From the NCBI GenBank assembly GCA_025054935.1, contig JANWZD010000001.1:389008-453007 (forward strand): a stretch of DNA of 64,000 nucleotides. The letters run 5' to 3'. The notes beneath the pieces were generated by a model, which ran no database searches, was not told the DNA's origin, and saw only the letters and a program-made list of their open reading frames with translations. The DNA comes from Dehalococcoidia bacterium. Lineage in GTDB: Bacteria > Chloroflexota > Dehalococcoidia > SpSt-223. Position 1 is the first letter of the stretch, and each line of letters begins with the position of its first letter. Shown in pieces: positions 31,441-40,005 of the stretch. Position numbers and translations under genes: made by a program.

Positions 31441-33830
31441 TCCACGAGGTCAAGCGCCGCGAACGCGGCGGCGACGATCGCGTCGGCGTCGATCCCGTAG
31501 TAGCGGTAGAGATCGGCCCGCGAGCCCGACTGTCCAAACGCATCGACACCGAGCGGGACCACCGGCGCACCGAACACCCCCCCGAGGAAGGTCAGCGCGT
31601 GGGAAGCGCCGTCGACAACGGTCACGATCGGGGCGCGCCGCTCGGCAGGAGGAAAGAGCGCTGCAAGCTGACCAAAGCGAGCACGCTCGCCGGCGCGTTG
31701 CCGCCGGCGCTGATCGGTCAACTCGGCGGAGAGGCGGTCGGCGCTGGTGATGACCACGAGATTGGCAGCCACCCCTTCCCGATGGAGCCGGCGCGCCGCC
31801 TCAACCGCTTCGGGCACCATCGCCCCCGCGACCGCAATTTGGACCACTGTCTTCGGGTCGACCTCGCCGAGTTCTTCCCGCGCCTCGAGCAGCCGATAGC
31901 CGCCCGCCAACACCTGCTGCCGCAGCGTCTCTGCGCCAAGCCGCTGGAGGGCCGGCTCAAGCAGCCGCTGGTCCACCGGCTTGGTCGACAATCGGAGATA
32001 CATTGCGCGGCCGTTCCGGCGGTCGGTGCACTGGCGGAGCCCCTCGAGCAAAATCCATTCGACCTCGCGGGCAAACGCCGGCTCGTAGCTGATCAGGTTC
32101 GGCAGTTCGATCCCCAGCGACGGGGTGACCGTCGACTGATGCGCCCCGCCCTCTGGGCTGAGCGAGATGCCGGATGGAGTGCCGACGACGATGAACTTCG
32201 ACTCAGAGTAGAGACCGTAGATGAACGCATCCAGCCCGCGAAGAACGAAGGGGTCATAGACGGTGCCGATCGGCAGCAGCAGTTCCCCTTGCATCTCCTG
32301 CGAGAGGCCGAGCTGCCCCAGCAGGAGAAAGAGATTCATCTCGGAGATCCCGAGTTCGATATGCTGCCCTTGAGGCCCAGGTTGCCAACGGACGGGCTGG
32401 GGAGCAGGCTCAAACCGGTCGGCGGCAGTAGCGCTGAACACCCCAACCCGGTTAATCCAGCCGCCGAGGTTCGTCGAGACGGCGACATCCGGGGCGACCG
32501 TCACGATCCGCTGGCTGATGGCGGGCACGCGCGACAGTTCAACGAGCAGCCGGCCGAGTGTCTCTTGGGTCGACGTGGTCGCAAGCGGCTGATGGCCGAT
32601 GCTTGGCGGGATATCCGTCGGCGCAAGCGCAGGCGGACGGCTGGGCAGCGCCGGCCCACGGAGACGCTCGGCCGCCAAGCGGCAGATCTCGGCCTCGGGG
32701 CTGCCAGGAGGAAAGCGGGCCCATTCGTCCTCCGGCGGGATGCCGAGACGCGCCGCCAACTCTTGCATCTGTTTGGCGGTGAGAAGGGCCGAGTGGTTGA
32801 GGGGATGGCCGGCGATCGGGAGGCCCCACCCCTTGATGGTGTAGGCGAACACCACGCTCGGCCGGTCGCGCACTGCCGCCGCTTCCTGAAAAGCGCGCAG
32901 CAGTTCGGCAATGTCGTGGCCGCCAAGATCGCTCACGAGAGCAGGGATCTCCTCGTCAGGAAAAGGCGAGAGCGCGCGCTCAACGCCCGCTGGGTCATCC
33001 GCGCCGACAATGAAACGCTCACGGCAGATCGCTCCCGGCAGCCGGATCGCCGCCTGATACTCTTCGTTGCTCATGTCGTCGATCCGCTGGCGGAGCGCGG
33101 CGCCCCCTGGACCAGCAAACACTGCTTGAAGCCGCCGCCCATACTTCGCCTCAACGACATGCCATTCGCTGTCGCGGAAGATCGCCTTGAGCTGGCGCGC
33201 GCGGATCCCCGGCACCACGCGATCGAGGCTCTGGCGATTCAGGTCGACAATCCACAGGATCGTGCCGACATCGCGAAGATGCTCCTCCGTCACCGCTTCC
33301 CACACGTTCCCCTCGTCCAGTTCGGCGTCGCCGACGAGCGCGATGTACCGCCGATCAGCAGGGCCGCCGAAATGCAGCTGGACATAGCGGTCGGTGAGCG
33401 CCGCGAAGGCCGGCGCCGCCGCTCCGAGGCCGACCGACCCAGTCGAGAAGTCGACCGGGTCGGGGTCCTTCGTTCGGCTCGGATAGGCCTGCAGTCCGCC
33501 GAAACTCCGCAGCGTCGTCAGGTAGCGGCGGTCAAGGTTGCCAAGAAGATATTGGACCGCGTGAAATGCTGGCGAGGCATGAGGCTTGACGGAGACGCGA
33601 TCGCCGGCGCGAAGAAACGCGAAGTAGAGCGCAGTGAGGATCGACACCATCGAGGCGGAAGACGCCTGATGCCCCCCGACTTTGGTGCCGTCCGAGGAGG
33701 GACGGACGGCATTGGCGTGATGGACGATATTGGTCGCGAGCCAGAGCACTCGGCGCTGGATCGATTCGAGCGCCGCCAGCTGCTCAGGGGAGAGCGGGAC
33801 CTCGAGCGTCGGTGCTTCGCGCATGGCCAC
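31437..33830 (-). CDS. Pyruvate dehydrogenase E1 component, homodimeric (AceE-like)
   Basis: 797 aa (E. coli AceE 887). Thiamine-diphosphate site ALVGDAELDEGNVWEAV...ILWIVDLNRQSLD, where the usual GDGE reads GDAE. Other family segments: VGGHQASSASMVSILTALYF, AYTIKGWGLPIAGHPLNHSAL, ELGISEMNLFLLLGQLGLS and VVDGASHALTFLG near the C-terminus. It decarboxylates pyruvate (or a related 2-oxoacid) for an E2/E3 complex; no E2 or E3 gene is in the window. GTG 33830 or ATG 33824. A perfect TTGACA at 33861-33856 on this strand, in the 57-base gap after csm5, hints at its own promoter, but the -10 is poor. Confidence 0.9.
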   Translation of the reverse strand: MAMREAPTLEVPLSPEQLAALESIQRRVLWLATNIVHHANAVRPSSDGTKVGGHQASSASMVSILTALYFAFLRAGDRVSVKPHASPAFHAVQYLLGNLDRRYLTTLRSFGGLQAYPSRTKDPDPVDFSTGSVGLGAAAPAFAALTDRYVQLHFGGPADRRYIALVGDAELDEGNVWEAVTEEHLRDVGTILWIVDLNRQSLDRVVPGIRARQLKAIFRDSEWHVVEAKYGRRLQAVFAGPGGAALRQRIDDMSNEEYQAAIRLPGAICRERFIVGADDPAGVERALSPFPDEEIPALVSDLGGHDIAELLRAFQEAAAVRDRPSVVFAYTIKGWGLPIAGHPLNHSALLTAKQMQELAARLGIPPEDEWARFPPGSPEAEICRLAAERLRGPALPSRPPALAPTDIPPSIGHQPLATTSTQETLGRLLVELSRVPAISQRIVTVAPDVAVSTNLGGWINRVGVFSATAADRFEPAPQPVRWQPGPQGQHIELGISEMNLFLLLGQLGLSQEMQGELLLPIGTVYDPFVLRGLDAFIYGLYSESKFIVVGTPSGISLSPEGGAHQSTVTPSLGIELPNLISYEPAFAREVEWILLEGLRQCTDRRNGRAMYLRLSTKPVDQRLLEPALQRLGAETLRQQVLAGGYRLLEAREELGEVDPKTVVQIAVAGAMVPEAVEAARRLHREGVAANLVVITSADRLSAELTDQRRRQRAGERARFGQLAALFPPAERRAPIVTVVDGASHALTFLGGVFGAPVVPLGVDAFGQSGSRADLYRYYGIDADAIVAAAFAALDLVE

Positions 33831-33887
33831 TCCAGAACACTGTCGTGATCGCGTGTGTCAAGCGTACCACGATGCGCGGCGCGGTGA

Positions 33888-35411
33888 TCAGGCAAGGCGG
33901 ATGCGGAAGAAGGGCGGCAGCGTCAGCACCCGGACGCGGAGGCGCTGGCCGACGGTAAAGCGGACCGCGAGGTTGCCGCCGCCGACTGTAGCGGCGTCGA
34001 GCACTGCCGGCTCGCTCCGGCCGACATCCACCACTAAGCGCGTCGGCTCGATCGCGATGATCTCCGCGTCGAGGATCATCCCTACTTTGATGGCGCGGTC
34101 GGCCAGCCGCGGGATCGGCGGAGGAGGCGCAGCAGCCTGCTCCGGCGCGGCAGCAGAGGGGGGACGGAGCAATGCCTGCAGCGCGGCAAAGGGCGTTGCC
34201 GGCTCCGGGCGGGCCGGTTCCCGCGGGGGCGCCGCGGCCGCCACCGGTGGACGCTCGACGACGGCAAAGGCGTCATCCTCCCAGTCGACCGCAATCGCCC
34301 TCGAGGTCGGGAGCGGCGCTTCCAGCGGGCTGAGGGTGACGAGCGTCCACCCCAGCGGCAGCGCCGGACCGCCCCGCCGCTCGACCAGCTTGCGCGTCGC
34401 CGGAAAGACGCTCTGCTGGGTGCGTCCCCGCCCTTGCCCCCGCTGGTCAGGGCGGGAGCGCTCGGTTGGCCGCCGGCGATCGTCGCGCTCTCCGAAATAG
34501 TCGGCTCGGATTTGCGCCCAATCGGGGCTAGCGGTCAAGGCGAGACCAAGCGACTTCGAGTTCCAGCCTGCTCCCCAGCCGAGGTGGAGGAGAATCACGA
34601 GGTCGGAAGCATTCTCGGCAGCGGCGAGGAGGGCGTCGTAGAAGGCGACCAGCGCGCCTGCGCCCGCCGCGGCGGCATACTCCCGCTCCGCGCGAGCGCG
34701 CCGCACCCCTTCTTCGCGCGCTAACGCGATTGCCTCGACGATCGCCTCGCGGTTTGGGGGAGACTCGAGCCGCGGATGCTCAAGAGCGAGCCAAGCCTCG
34801 TCGATGACGAGGGAGCCGACGAAGCGGCCCCCGGGGGCGACCGCTTCGACAGCAAGCCGGTCCGAGAGCGGCACCAGCGCTCGCGCCTCGAGCCCATAGG
34901 TCCGAACGGCTGCGAGCGTCAGGCGGGTTTCGTCGCTCGGCCGCGCGTCAGCAACGCGGAGAGCGCGGAACCCGCTCGCGCGCGGCTGTGCCCCAAACAG
35001 GCGCCGCTCAAGCGGCTGGGCAGCAAATCGGGCGGCCGGCGCAAGCTCGTCCTTTTTGATCAGCCGCCCCGCCACCCGCTCCCGCTCGAGCAGGGCGGCG
35101 GCAATCAGCGTATGGAAGGCTCCCTTCAGCGCGCTGCCCGGCAGCAGCGGCTGTCCGAAGGCATCCTTGGCGACGGGGCGCACCGGGCCGGGCGGGGTTG
35201 TTCCGCCGAACGGGAGGCGATAGAGCGGCTCCGGCATGCCGAGCAGCCGCCCAGCGCCATCGCGCGGTCCGCTCTCGGGGCCATAGACGAGCAGCGCGCC
35301 GTCATGAACGACATAATCCAACTCCGGCAGCAGCGGAAGGCTCCCGCTGCCGACAGCAAGCGGGGCGACGACGTCAACAACAACCCGAAAGGAGCGCGCC
35401 TGACCGGTCAC
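33888..35411 (-). CDS. csm5: Csm5 (type III-A RAMP) fused to a C-terminal S1/OB-like domain
   Basis: 507 aa; ordinary Csm5 is about 350-400. Csm5 part (1 to about 390): LPELDYVVHDGALLVY near the N-terminus, then PLLPGSALKGAFHTLIAAALL and LLHLGWGAGWNSKSLGLALT, ending FPATRKLVERRGGPALPLGW. Csm5 caps the crRNA 3' part of the complex. A Pro/Ala-rich linker (about 392-435) leads to residues 441-507: IKVGMILDAEIIAIEPTRLV, then DVGRSEPAVL and VGQRLRVRVL. These have the strand pattern and G-x-V-x-G spacing of an S1 RNA-binding domain. Start overlaps csm4 by four bases. Confidence 0.85.
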   Translation of the reverse strand: MTGQARSFRVVVDVVAPLAVGSGSLPLLPELDYVVHDGALLVYGPESGPRDGAGRLLGMPEPLYRLPFGGTTPPGPVRPVAKDAFGQPLLPGSALKGAFHTLIAAALLERERVAGRLIKKDELAPAARFAAQPLERRLFGAQPRASGFRALRVADARPSDETRLTLAAVRTYGLEARALVPLSDRLAVEAVAPGGRFVGSLVIDEAWLALEHPRLESPPNREAIVEAIALAREEGVRRARAEREYAAAAGAGALVAFYDALLAAAENASDLVILLHLGWGAGWNSKSLGLALTASPDWAQIRADYFGERDDRRRPTERSRPDQRGQGRGRTQQSVFPATRKLVERRGGPALPLGWTLVTLSPLEAPLPTSRAIAVDWEDDAFAVVERPPVAAAAPPREPARPEPATPFAALQALLRPPSAAAPEQAAAPPPPIPRLADRAIKVGMILDAEIIAIEPTRLVVDVGRSEPAVLDAATVGGGNLAVRFTVGQRLRVRVLTLPPFFRIRLA

Positions 35412-36337
35412 GCTGCCCCCGCCATGCCGATCGGAAGCGCCCAGCCAGCGCGGAGAACTTCATGCTCCCGGAAGCCCGCGGGGGTCACATCAGCCATGCG
35501 CCCCACGGGAGGACGGCCGTCTACCGGGGCGAGGACACTTCCCGCTGCTATCATGCGGACTGTGCGATGACGAACCGTTCCCGCCGCGCTCGCCGTCCAG
35601 CCGCTTCGATCCTCAAGCTGATACTGGGCCGGCGGATTAAGGACGCCGCCCTCCAGCTCGCGGACCGAGGGAAGATAGAGCGAAAGAGTGCAGTAGCGCG
35701 CCGGCTGGGATGGCTCACGAATTTCGATTGAGCGGACGTCGAGGTCAAACTGGCCTGCTCCCCAGCTGCGCCGGCCGCCGAGACCAGTATCGCCGAGAGA
35801 GCGCAGCGCCGCGATGACATCATCGCGCCAGCCCGCATCGATCTGCGCGATCACCGCCAAACCGCAGCCAGGGGCAAAGCGGACGAGACGGTCGGCGAAG
35901 GGCTCGACCCCTCCCGCGCCGAGGCGGGCGCGGCGGACCTCTTCAACCGCCCAGACCGGCCCCTCCGGCAGCGGCTCGGTCTTGCTGGCGCGCAAGCGTC
36001 CCTCTTGAAGCTCGCGGATTTCGCCCCCCTCTTCTCCCGCCGCCATGGCCTCGAACAGCCGCTGCGACACCCAGCCCGTTCCCCCCGGCGCGGGGAAAAA
36101 GAGAGTATCGCCGACAAAGGGCAGCGCGCTCGAGAAGCGGAGCGGCGGAGCGTCGCCCGCGCTCCGGATGATGCGGAGGAAGCTCGCAAGCCGCGCCGGC
36201 CCGAACAATTCGCGCAGGGAGAGACAGAGCGCGCTGAAGAGGGTGTCCGAGGCGACGACAGGAGACGGCTCGCCGCTGGCATCGGGGCCGAAGTGGAACG
36301 GGCCGCGCGGAATGAGACGAAACAGCGTTGCGTTCAC
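35408..36337 (-). CDS. csm4: Csm4 (type III-A Cas5-like RAMP)
   Basis: 309 aa. N-terminal RAMP ferredoxin fold: LFRLIPRGPFHFGPDASGE, then SDTLFSALCLSLRELFG, the standard SDTLFSAL element of Csm4. The glycine-rich RAMP loop is DTGLGGRRSWGAGQFDLD (about residue 188). Csm4 binds the crRNA 5' handle and Cas10 at the base of the complex. Its start overlaps the csm3 end by four bases and its end overlaps csm5 likewise, so the genes are translationally coupled. Confidence 0.9.
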   Translation of the reverse strand: MNATLFRLIPRGPFHFGPDASGEPSPVVASDTLFSALCLSLRELFGPARLASFLRIIRSAGDAPPLRFSSALPFVGDTLFFPAPGGTGWVSQRLFEAMAAGEEGGEIRELQEGRLRASKTEPLPEGPVWAVEEVRRARLGAGGVEPFADRLVRFAPGCGLAVIAQIDAGWRDDVIAALRSLGDTGLGGRRSWGAGQFDLDVRSIEIREPSQPARYCTLSLYLPSVRELEGGVLNPPAQYQLEDRSGWTASAAGTVRHRTVRMIAAGSVLAPVDGRPPVGRMADVTPAGFREHEVLRAGWALPIGMAGAA

Positions 36338-37143
36338 GCCGGGAGCGCCAAGGCTGACCGGATGGCGTCGGTCAGTTCTTCGAGGTTGTCGAGGAGCGCA
36401 GCAACATCAGGATAGCGGCGGGGCGAGAAGCCCGCGCCTACCTCTCCGCGGTAACTGGCCCGCGAGCGAACCGTGATGTCGAAGTCGACGAACCGCACCT
36501 TGCCGCTGCCGCGCGAGCCGTGCCCGCCGAGATAGCTGTCTTCGACGAGCTGCAGACCGCGGACCACCCAGCCGAAGTCGGCGAGGTCACGCGCAGAGTA
36601 GACGCTGTACACCAGCTCAAGCGGCGCAAGGCGGGCGCCGGCGGGCAGCCGCTCGATCTGGCGCGGGGCCGGCTCTGCTGTCACGCGGTCGACCGATGCC
36701 TCGGACTTCACTTCAGTGTACGGGAGGTCGGTGCGAGCTCGTTTCAGCGCTGCGGCGCTTTCTGGGGCAAGAAAGACATCGCGCACGATCAGGCGAGCAG
36801 CGCCGTCAACTGCGAAGGCGCGCGTCCCGGGCACGCCATAAAGCCGACCGATGGGGTTGGCGTCATACTCTTCGCGGCTCATCGGCACATAGACCTGCAC
36901 GCCGCCCCGGCCGGAAGTGTTGGGCAGCAGACCGAGCAGCCGCTCCGTTTCGGCGCGCATCTTCCCGCGCAGGGATGAGCCAGGGAGATAGGGCTGGCCT
37001 GAGAGCGGGTCACGCACCACCGTGAACTCGAGGCCAGGGATCGCCCCATTCGTGCCTGCGCCGATATGGAGCCCGCTCTCGAGCTGAACGGCCGCGCGAA
37101 CGAGGATGCGCCCGTAGAGCGTCGTTACCGCTCCGTCGGCCAT
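36334..37143 (-). CDS. csm3: Csm3 (type III-A Cas7 backbone RAMP) with catalytic Asp replaced by Glu
   Basis: 269 aa. Motifs: LESGLHIGAGTNGAIPG, VVRDPLSGQPYLPGSSLRGK, MRAETERLL, and the glycine-rich SYLGGHGSRGSGKVRF. Several Csm3 copies form the backbone along the crRNA and cut the bound target RNA every six bases. The active residue of characterised Csm3 proteins is the Asp of I-G-(G/A)-I-D-x-P-V-x-R-D (D32 in Staphylococcus epidermidis). Here the same stretch is IPGLEFTVVRD, with Glu39. Target cutting may therefore be weak or lost. Confidence 0.93.
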   Translation of the reverse strand: MADGAVTTLYGRILVRAAVQLESGLHIGAGTNGAIPGLEFTVVRDPLSGQPYLPGSSLRGKMRAETERLLGLLPNTSGRGGVQVYVPMSREEYDANPIGRLYGVPGTRAFAVDGAARLIVRDVFLAPESAAALKRARTDLPYTEVKSEASVDRVTAEPAPRQIERLPAGARLAPLELVYSVYSARDLADFGWVVRGLQLVEDSYLGGHGSRGSGKVRFVDFDITVRSRASYRGEVGAGFSPRRYPDVAALLDNLEELTDAIRSALALPA

Positions 37144-37158
37144 GACCTTCCTCCTAGG

Positions 37159-37659
37159 CTAGCGCCCGCTGAATTGCGGGCCAGCATAGAAATATGCCAT
37201 CAACGCTTCCACGAAGTGGACCAGATGGTCGAAGCGGTCGCGGTCGTTGCCGACAAGGTCGACCGCCGGCGCCAGCGTTTGGTAGAGGTCGGTGACGCCG
37301 CGCCCGACACCCGCCGCCCGCCCGGCGAGATAGGCGAGCCGCGGCTTCACCAAAGGGAGCGCGCGTCCTTCGTCTGTCGGCCAGTCAAGCTCGATCCGCC
37401 GCAGCTCGCCCCAAAGAACGCGCAGCGCGCCGCTTGTGGCCTGGCGCGCCTCCAGCCGCTCACCGGCAAGAACGCGCGCGACCCGCTGCGCCTCCTGAAC
37501 AATGACCCCAGCATTGCCGTCAACAATGATGGCGCGGAGGTCGGCCGGGTCGATCGGGCGCAGCGGCTCGGCAGGACGGCGTCCTTCGCCGCGCGGAGCT
37601 GCGCTTGGCCGCGGCCCGCCGCGGGGGGGACCGCTCCGTCGTTCGGGCGCTTCAGTCAT
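37159..37659 (-). CDS. csm2: Csm2 (type III-A small subunit) with basic N-terminal tail
   Basis: 166 aa from ATG 37659. The core has the helical Csm2 pattern: LRVLWGELRRIELD, PLVKPRLAYLAGRAAG and the C-terminal DRFDHLVHFVEALMAYFYAG. The first 38 residues are an extra Arg/Pro/Gly-rich tail, unusual for Csm2 and likely nucleic-acid-binding. Csm2 lines the inner belly of the complex. The start overlaps the cas10 stop by eight bases. Confidence 0.88.
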   Translation of the reverse strand: MTEAPERRSGPPRGGPRPSAAPRGEGRRPAEPLRPIDPADLRAIIVDGNAGVIVQEAQRVARVLAGERLEARQATSGALRVLWGELRRIELDWPTDEGRALPLVKPRLAYLAGRAAGVGRGVTDLYQTLAPAVDLVGNDRDRFDHLVHFVEALMAYFYAGPQFSGR

Positions 37660-39883
37660 GGCGTGCCTCCGCCTGCGTCCTGCGCAGCGCCTCTTCCGCC
37701 CAGCGGGCGGCGAGCGCGAGCCGCGCGGCGCTCTCCGGCCGCGCGACATCATTGGTGAGATTCACGAAATCGACCTCCGGAAGCTGCCCCTGATCGGCAA
37801 ATTGACGTAACGCAGCAGTGGCGCGCCACGTCCAGCGGCCGCGGCCGGGTGCGCCTTCTCCTGCGCGCACCACGCGGAGGAGGCGTGGGGAGACCCCGCG
37901 CTTCACGATAAGGTCCGTCAAGCGGTTAAACCGCTCCCACACCGGACGAAACTCGTCCCAGCCGAGCGTTGCGCCGAAGAAGGTGAGCGCGTTCTTATCC
38001 CGACCGACCCGCGCAGGGCCCCCGCCGCGTTGGCGGCGCTTTGCGCCGCGCGCCAGCGCCGCGGCAACGGCACGGTGCTGGGTGTCGGCGCTCCCGAGAC
38101 CGTCGCCGACCGCTGCCGACAGGCGGATGGCCGGGTGATCGCCCGTCAGCGCACTTAACCCTTGGGCGAGCGCAAAGCCGATGCGCGGCAGTTCATCCGG
38201 CCGCCCGAGACAGGTGATCCCGTCGGCCGACCAGTGAACGATCGTGACCGAGCTCGCGGCGTAGCGACCGGCAGCTTCCACGCCGACCGCATCGAGAAAA
38301 TAGCGGAGGAGCCGGCCGCCATCAACGAGGCGAGCGAGCGGCGCTGCAGCGTGACCCGTCGTCCGCAGCTGGCGCGAAAAATCGAGATCGATCTCCAGCA
38401 GGGCGACGTCGGCCGTGCCGTTGCTCGGGCGGAGAGGAGGACGAGAGACGATCGCGATCGGCGCCCGCTGGCGGACTGCCCACGCGCGGACGGCTGGGTC
38501 ATGCGGACCAACGACGCCGAGCCGCTCGAGCCGCGCCCACCGGACATGCTCCGCGAGGTCTTCGCTCGGCGGCTCGGCAAGAAGCGTGAGCCGCCGGCCG
38601 AATGCGGCCAGCGCCCGCTGGGCGGGAGAAGCCGGCACGCCATCGGGATCGGGAAGCGCTTCAATAAGGAGAAAGGCAGCATTCTCGAGCTGATCGCCGA
38701 GGTGGGCGAGACTGGCGGCCTCCTCGTCCTCATCGGGGTCGCGCGCCGAGAACAATCGGTTCAGTTCGACAGCGCCGAGAGCGCCGTAGGGGCGCGCTGC
38801 CGCTTGCTGGAGCAGGCCTTCCAAGCGCTCCATCGCGACACCGATAGCGCCGCCAACTTCGCGTCCCGTGATGGGGGTCGCGGCGATGCTGGCGATGAAC
38901 GCGGCGCCGCCGTCGAGCAAGCGGCGGTCGAGCTCCCGCGCGACCGCCGGCAGGCGTTCCTGTGCCGAGAGCGGAAGGAGGAGGAGCAGACGCCCGGGGT
39001 CGACCGTAAGCCGCGCGACTGGAGAGGCATGAAACGACTCGATCAGCCAATCGGCGAGAACATCGGTCAAAACCGCCTCAAGCAGCGAGCGGGCCTGAAG
39101 GGCACGGAACGTCAGTCCCGCATTCGGATGGCTGAGGCAGCGGCGAAGCCGCACCCCGAGTGCGAGCGCGACCGGGGCGTCGAGCGCTGCGCTCGAGCCG
39201 GATGCCAGTGCTTCAAGGCGCTCATCGGCAGCCTCATCCGCAGCGAGGCAGGCGGCGAGGGCGGCAGTGACGTGAAGGTGCGCGGCGAGCGAGATATCGT
39301 TTGCCGGTTCTCGCGCAGGCGCCGGCACGAGGATGCAGGTGCGCCAGATCAGGTCGAGCAATCCGCTGAGATAGGCAGCGAAGTCGGGACTGGAAGCGAC
39401 GGTATGCTCGGTGGCGACCATCTCCGCAAGGGCAAGGAGACGGCGGCGTACCTCGTCCCGCTCCATAGGAGCAGGGCGGGGGGTCAGCCCCTCGAGGTCG
39501 TGCGGAAGCGGCCCGACGGGGAAGAAGGTCGGCGGGCGAGCGGGAGCGTTCTCCGGAAGGCCGAGGGGAAGAAGGGGGAAAGGAGAACGGCGCTGCAGGA
39601 GAGGCCGCCCGCTCTCCTCATCGTCAGGCCCGCCGGCCGCGAGGCGGTCCGCAGCGGCGACAAGGCGGCTTAAGCGATCGTCCGGCCGGTGATGGGCGAG
39701 GATCGCGGTCGAAGCGGCGCGAAACGGAGCGGGAGCGCGCTCCGCAACGAAAGCGGCCGCTAACGGCGCATGGCCCGTCGTCGGCCCTGATGCATCAGCG
39801 GCGCGCTGAGCGAGCACGCCGATATCGTGCAGGAGGGCGGCGACCACCGCCGTTTGGAGCAGTGAGCCCGGGTGACCTTGCAC
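37652..39883 (-). CDS. cas10: Cas10/Csm1 with HD motif but degenerate GGDD cyclase motif
   Basis: 743 aa from GTG 39883. The N-terminal HD nuclease domain starts VVAALLHDIGVLAQRA and has a later LAHHRPDD. The first palm domain lies around TVDPGRLLLLLPLSAQERLP. The second palm, where Cas10 carries GGDD for cyclic oligoadenylate synthesis, reads IVHWSADGITCLGRPDELP: residues 552-555 are S-A-D-G. No zinc-finger Cys cluster is visible. The C-terminal helical domain (WERFNRLTDLIVKRGVS...) is as in Csm1. It heads the operon, downstream of an extended -10 box. ssDNA cleavage by HD is possible; cyclase activity is doubtful. Confidence 0.9.
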   Translation of the reverse strand: MQGHPGSLLQTAVVAALLHDIGVLAQRAADASGPTTGHAPLAAAFVAERAPAPFRAASTAILAHHRPDDRLSRLVAAADRLAAGGPDDEESGRPLLQRRSPFPLLPLGLPENAPARPPTFFPVGPLPHDLEGLTPRPAPMERDEVRRRLLALAEMVATEHTVASSPDFAAYLSGLLDLIWRTCILVPAPAREPANDISLAAHLHVTAALAACLAADEAADERLEALASGSSAALDAPVALALGVRLRRCLSHPNAGLTFRALQARSLLEAVLTDVLADWLIESFHASPVARLTVDPGRLLLLLPLSAQERLPAVARELDRRLLDGGAAFIASIAATPITGREVGGAIGVAMERLEGLLQQAAARPYGALGAVELNRLFSARDPDEDEEAASLAHLGDQLENAAFLLIEALPDPDGVPASPAQRALAAFGRRLTLLAEPPSEDLAEHVRWARLERLGVVGPHDPAVRAWAVRQRAPIAIVSRPPLRPSNGTADVALLEIDLDFSRQLRTTGHAAAPLARLVDGGRLLRYFLDAVGVEAAGRYAASSVTIVHWSADGITCLGRPDELPRIGFALAQGLSALTGDHPAIRLSAAVGDGLGSADTQHRAVAAALARGAKRRQRGGGPARVGRDKNALTFFGATLGWDEFRPVWERFNRLTDLIVKRGVSPRLLRVVRAGEGAPGRGRWTWRATAALRQFADQGQLPEVDFVNLTNDVARPESAARLALAARWAEEALRRTQAEARHD

Positions 39884-39932
39884 GCAGTCCCTTGAAAGCG
39901 ATCGTGGGAGGGGACGCCGAACTGTCGTCCGC

Positions 39933-39941
39933 AGTATATCA
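39933..39941 (-). promoter_or_regulatory. Extended -10 promoter of the csm operon
   Basis: TGATATACT on the minus strand (TGnTATACT), about 50 bases upstream of the cas10 GTG. No good -35 at 17 bases, as expected for an extended -10 type. Confidence 0.5.
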
Positions 39942-39976
39942 TGAGGCGAAGCGGCTGGCTCGGCGGGCCGACTCGG

Positions 39977-40005
39977 TTGATCGCCTCATTTAATCGGCGT
40001 ACAAT
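39977..40005 (+). promoter_or_regulatory. Promoter of the bifunctional nuclease gene
   Basis: TTGATC (39977-39982), 17-base spacer, TACAAT (40000-40005); the leader to ATG 40084 would be about 72 bases. It is divergent from the csm promoter 36 bases away. Confidence 0.65.

Noticed and set aside
31350-33848. 832-codon open frame on the plus strand
   Set aside because: Antisense to the pyruvate dehydrogenase E1 gene, which has clear family motifs; the plus translation is Arg/Ala-rich without motifs. Long mirror frames are expected in GC-rich genes.
33833-33861. Stand-alone promoter for the E1 gene
   Set aside because: TTGACA is perfect, but at 16-17 bases spacing the -10 reads TGTTCT or GTTCTG, too far from consensus to list as a feature.
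38162-39673. 503-codon plus-strand frame
   Set aside because: Mirror frame of cas10; no motif, no ribosome site.
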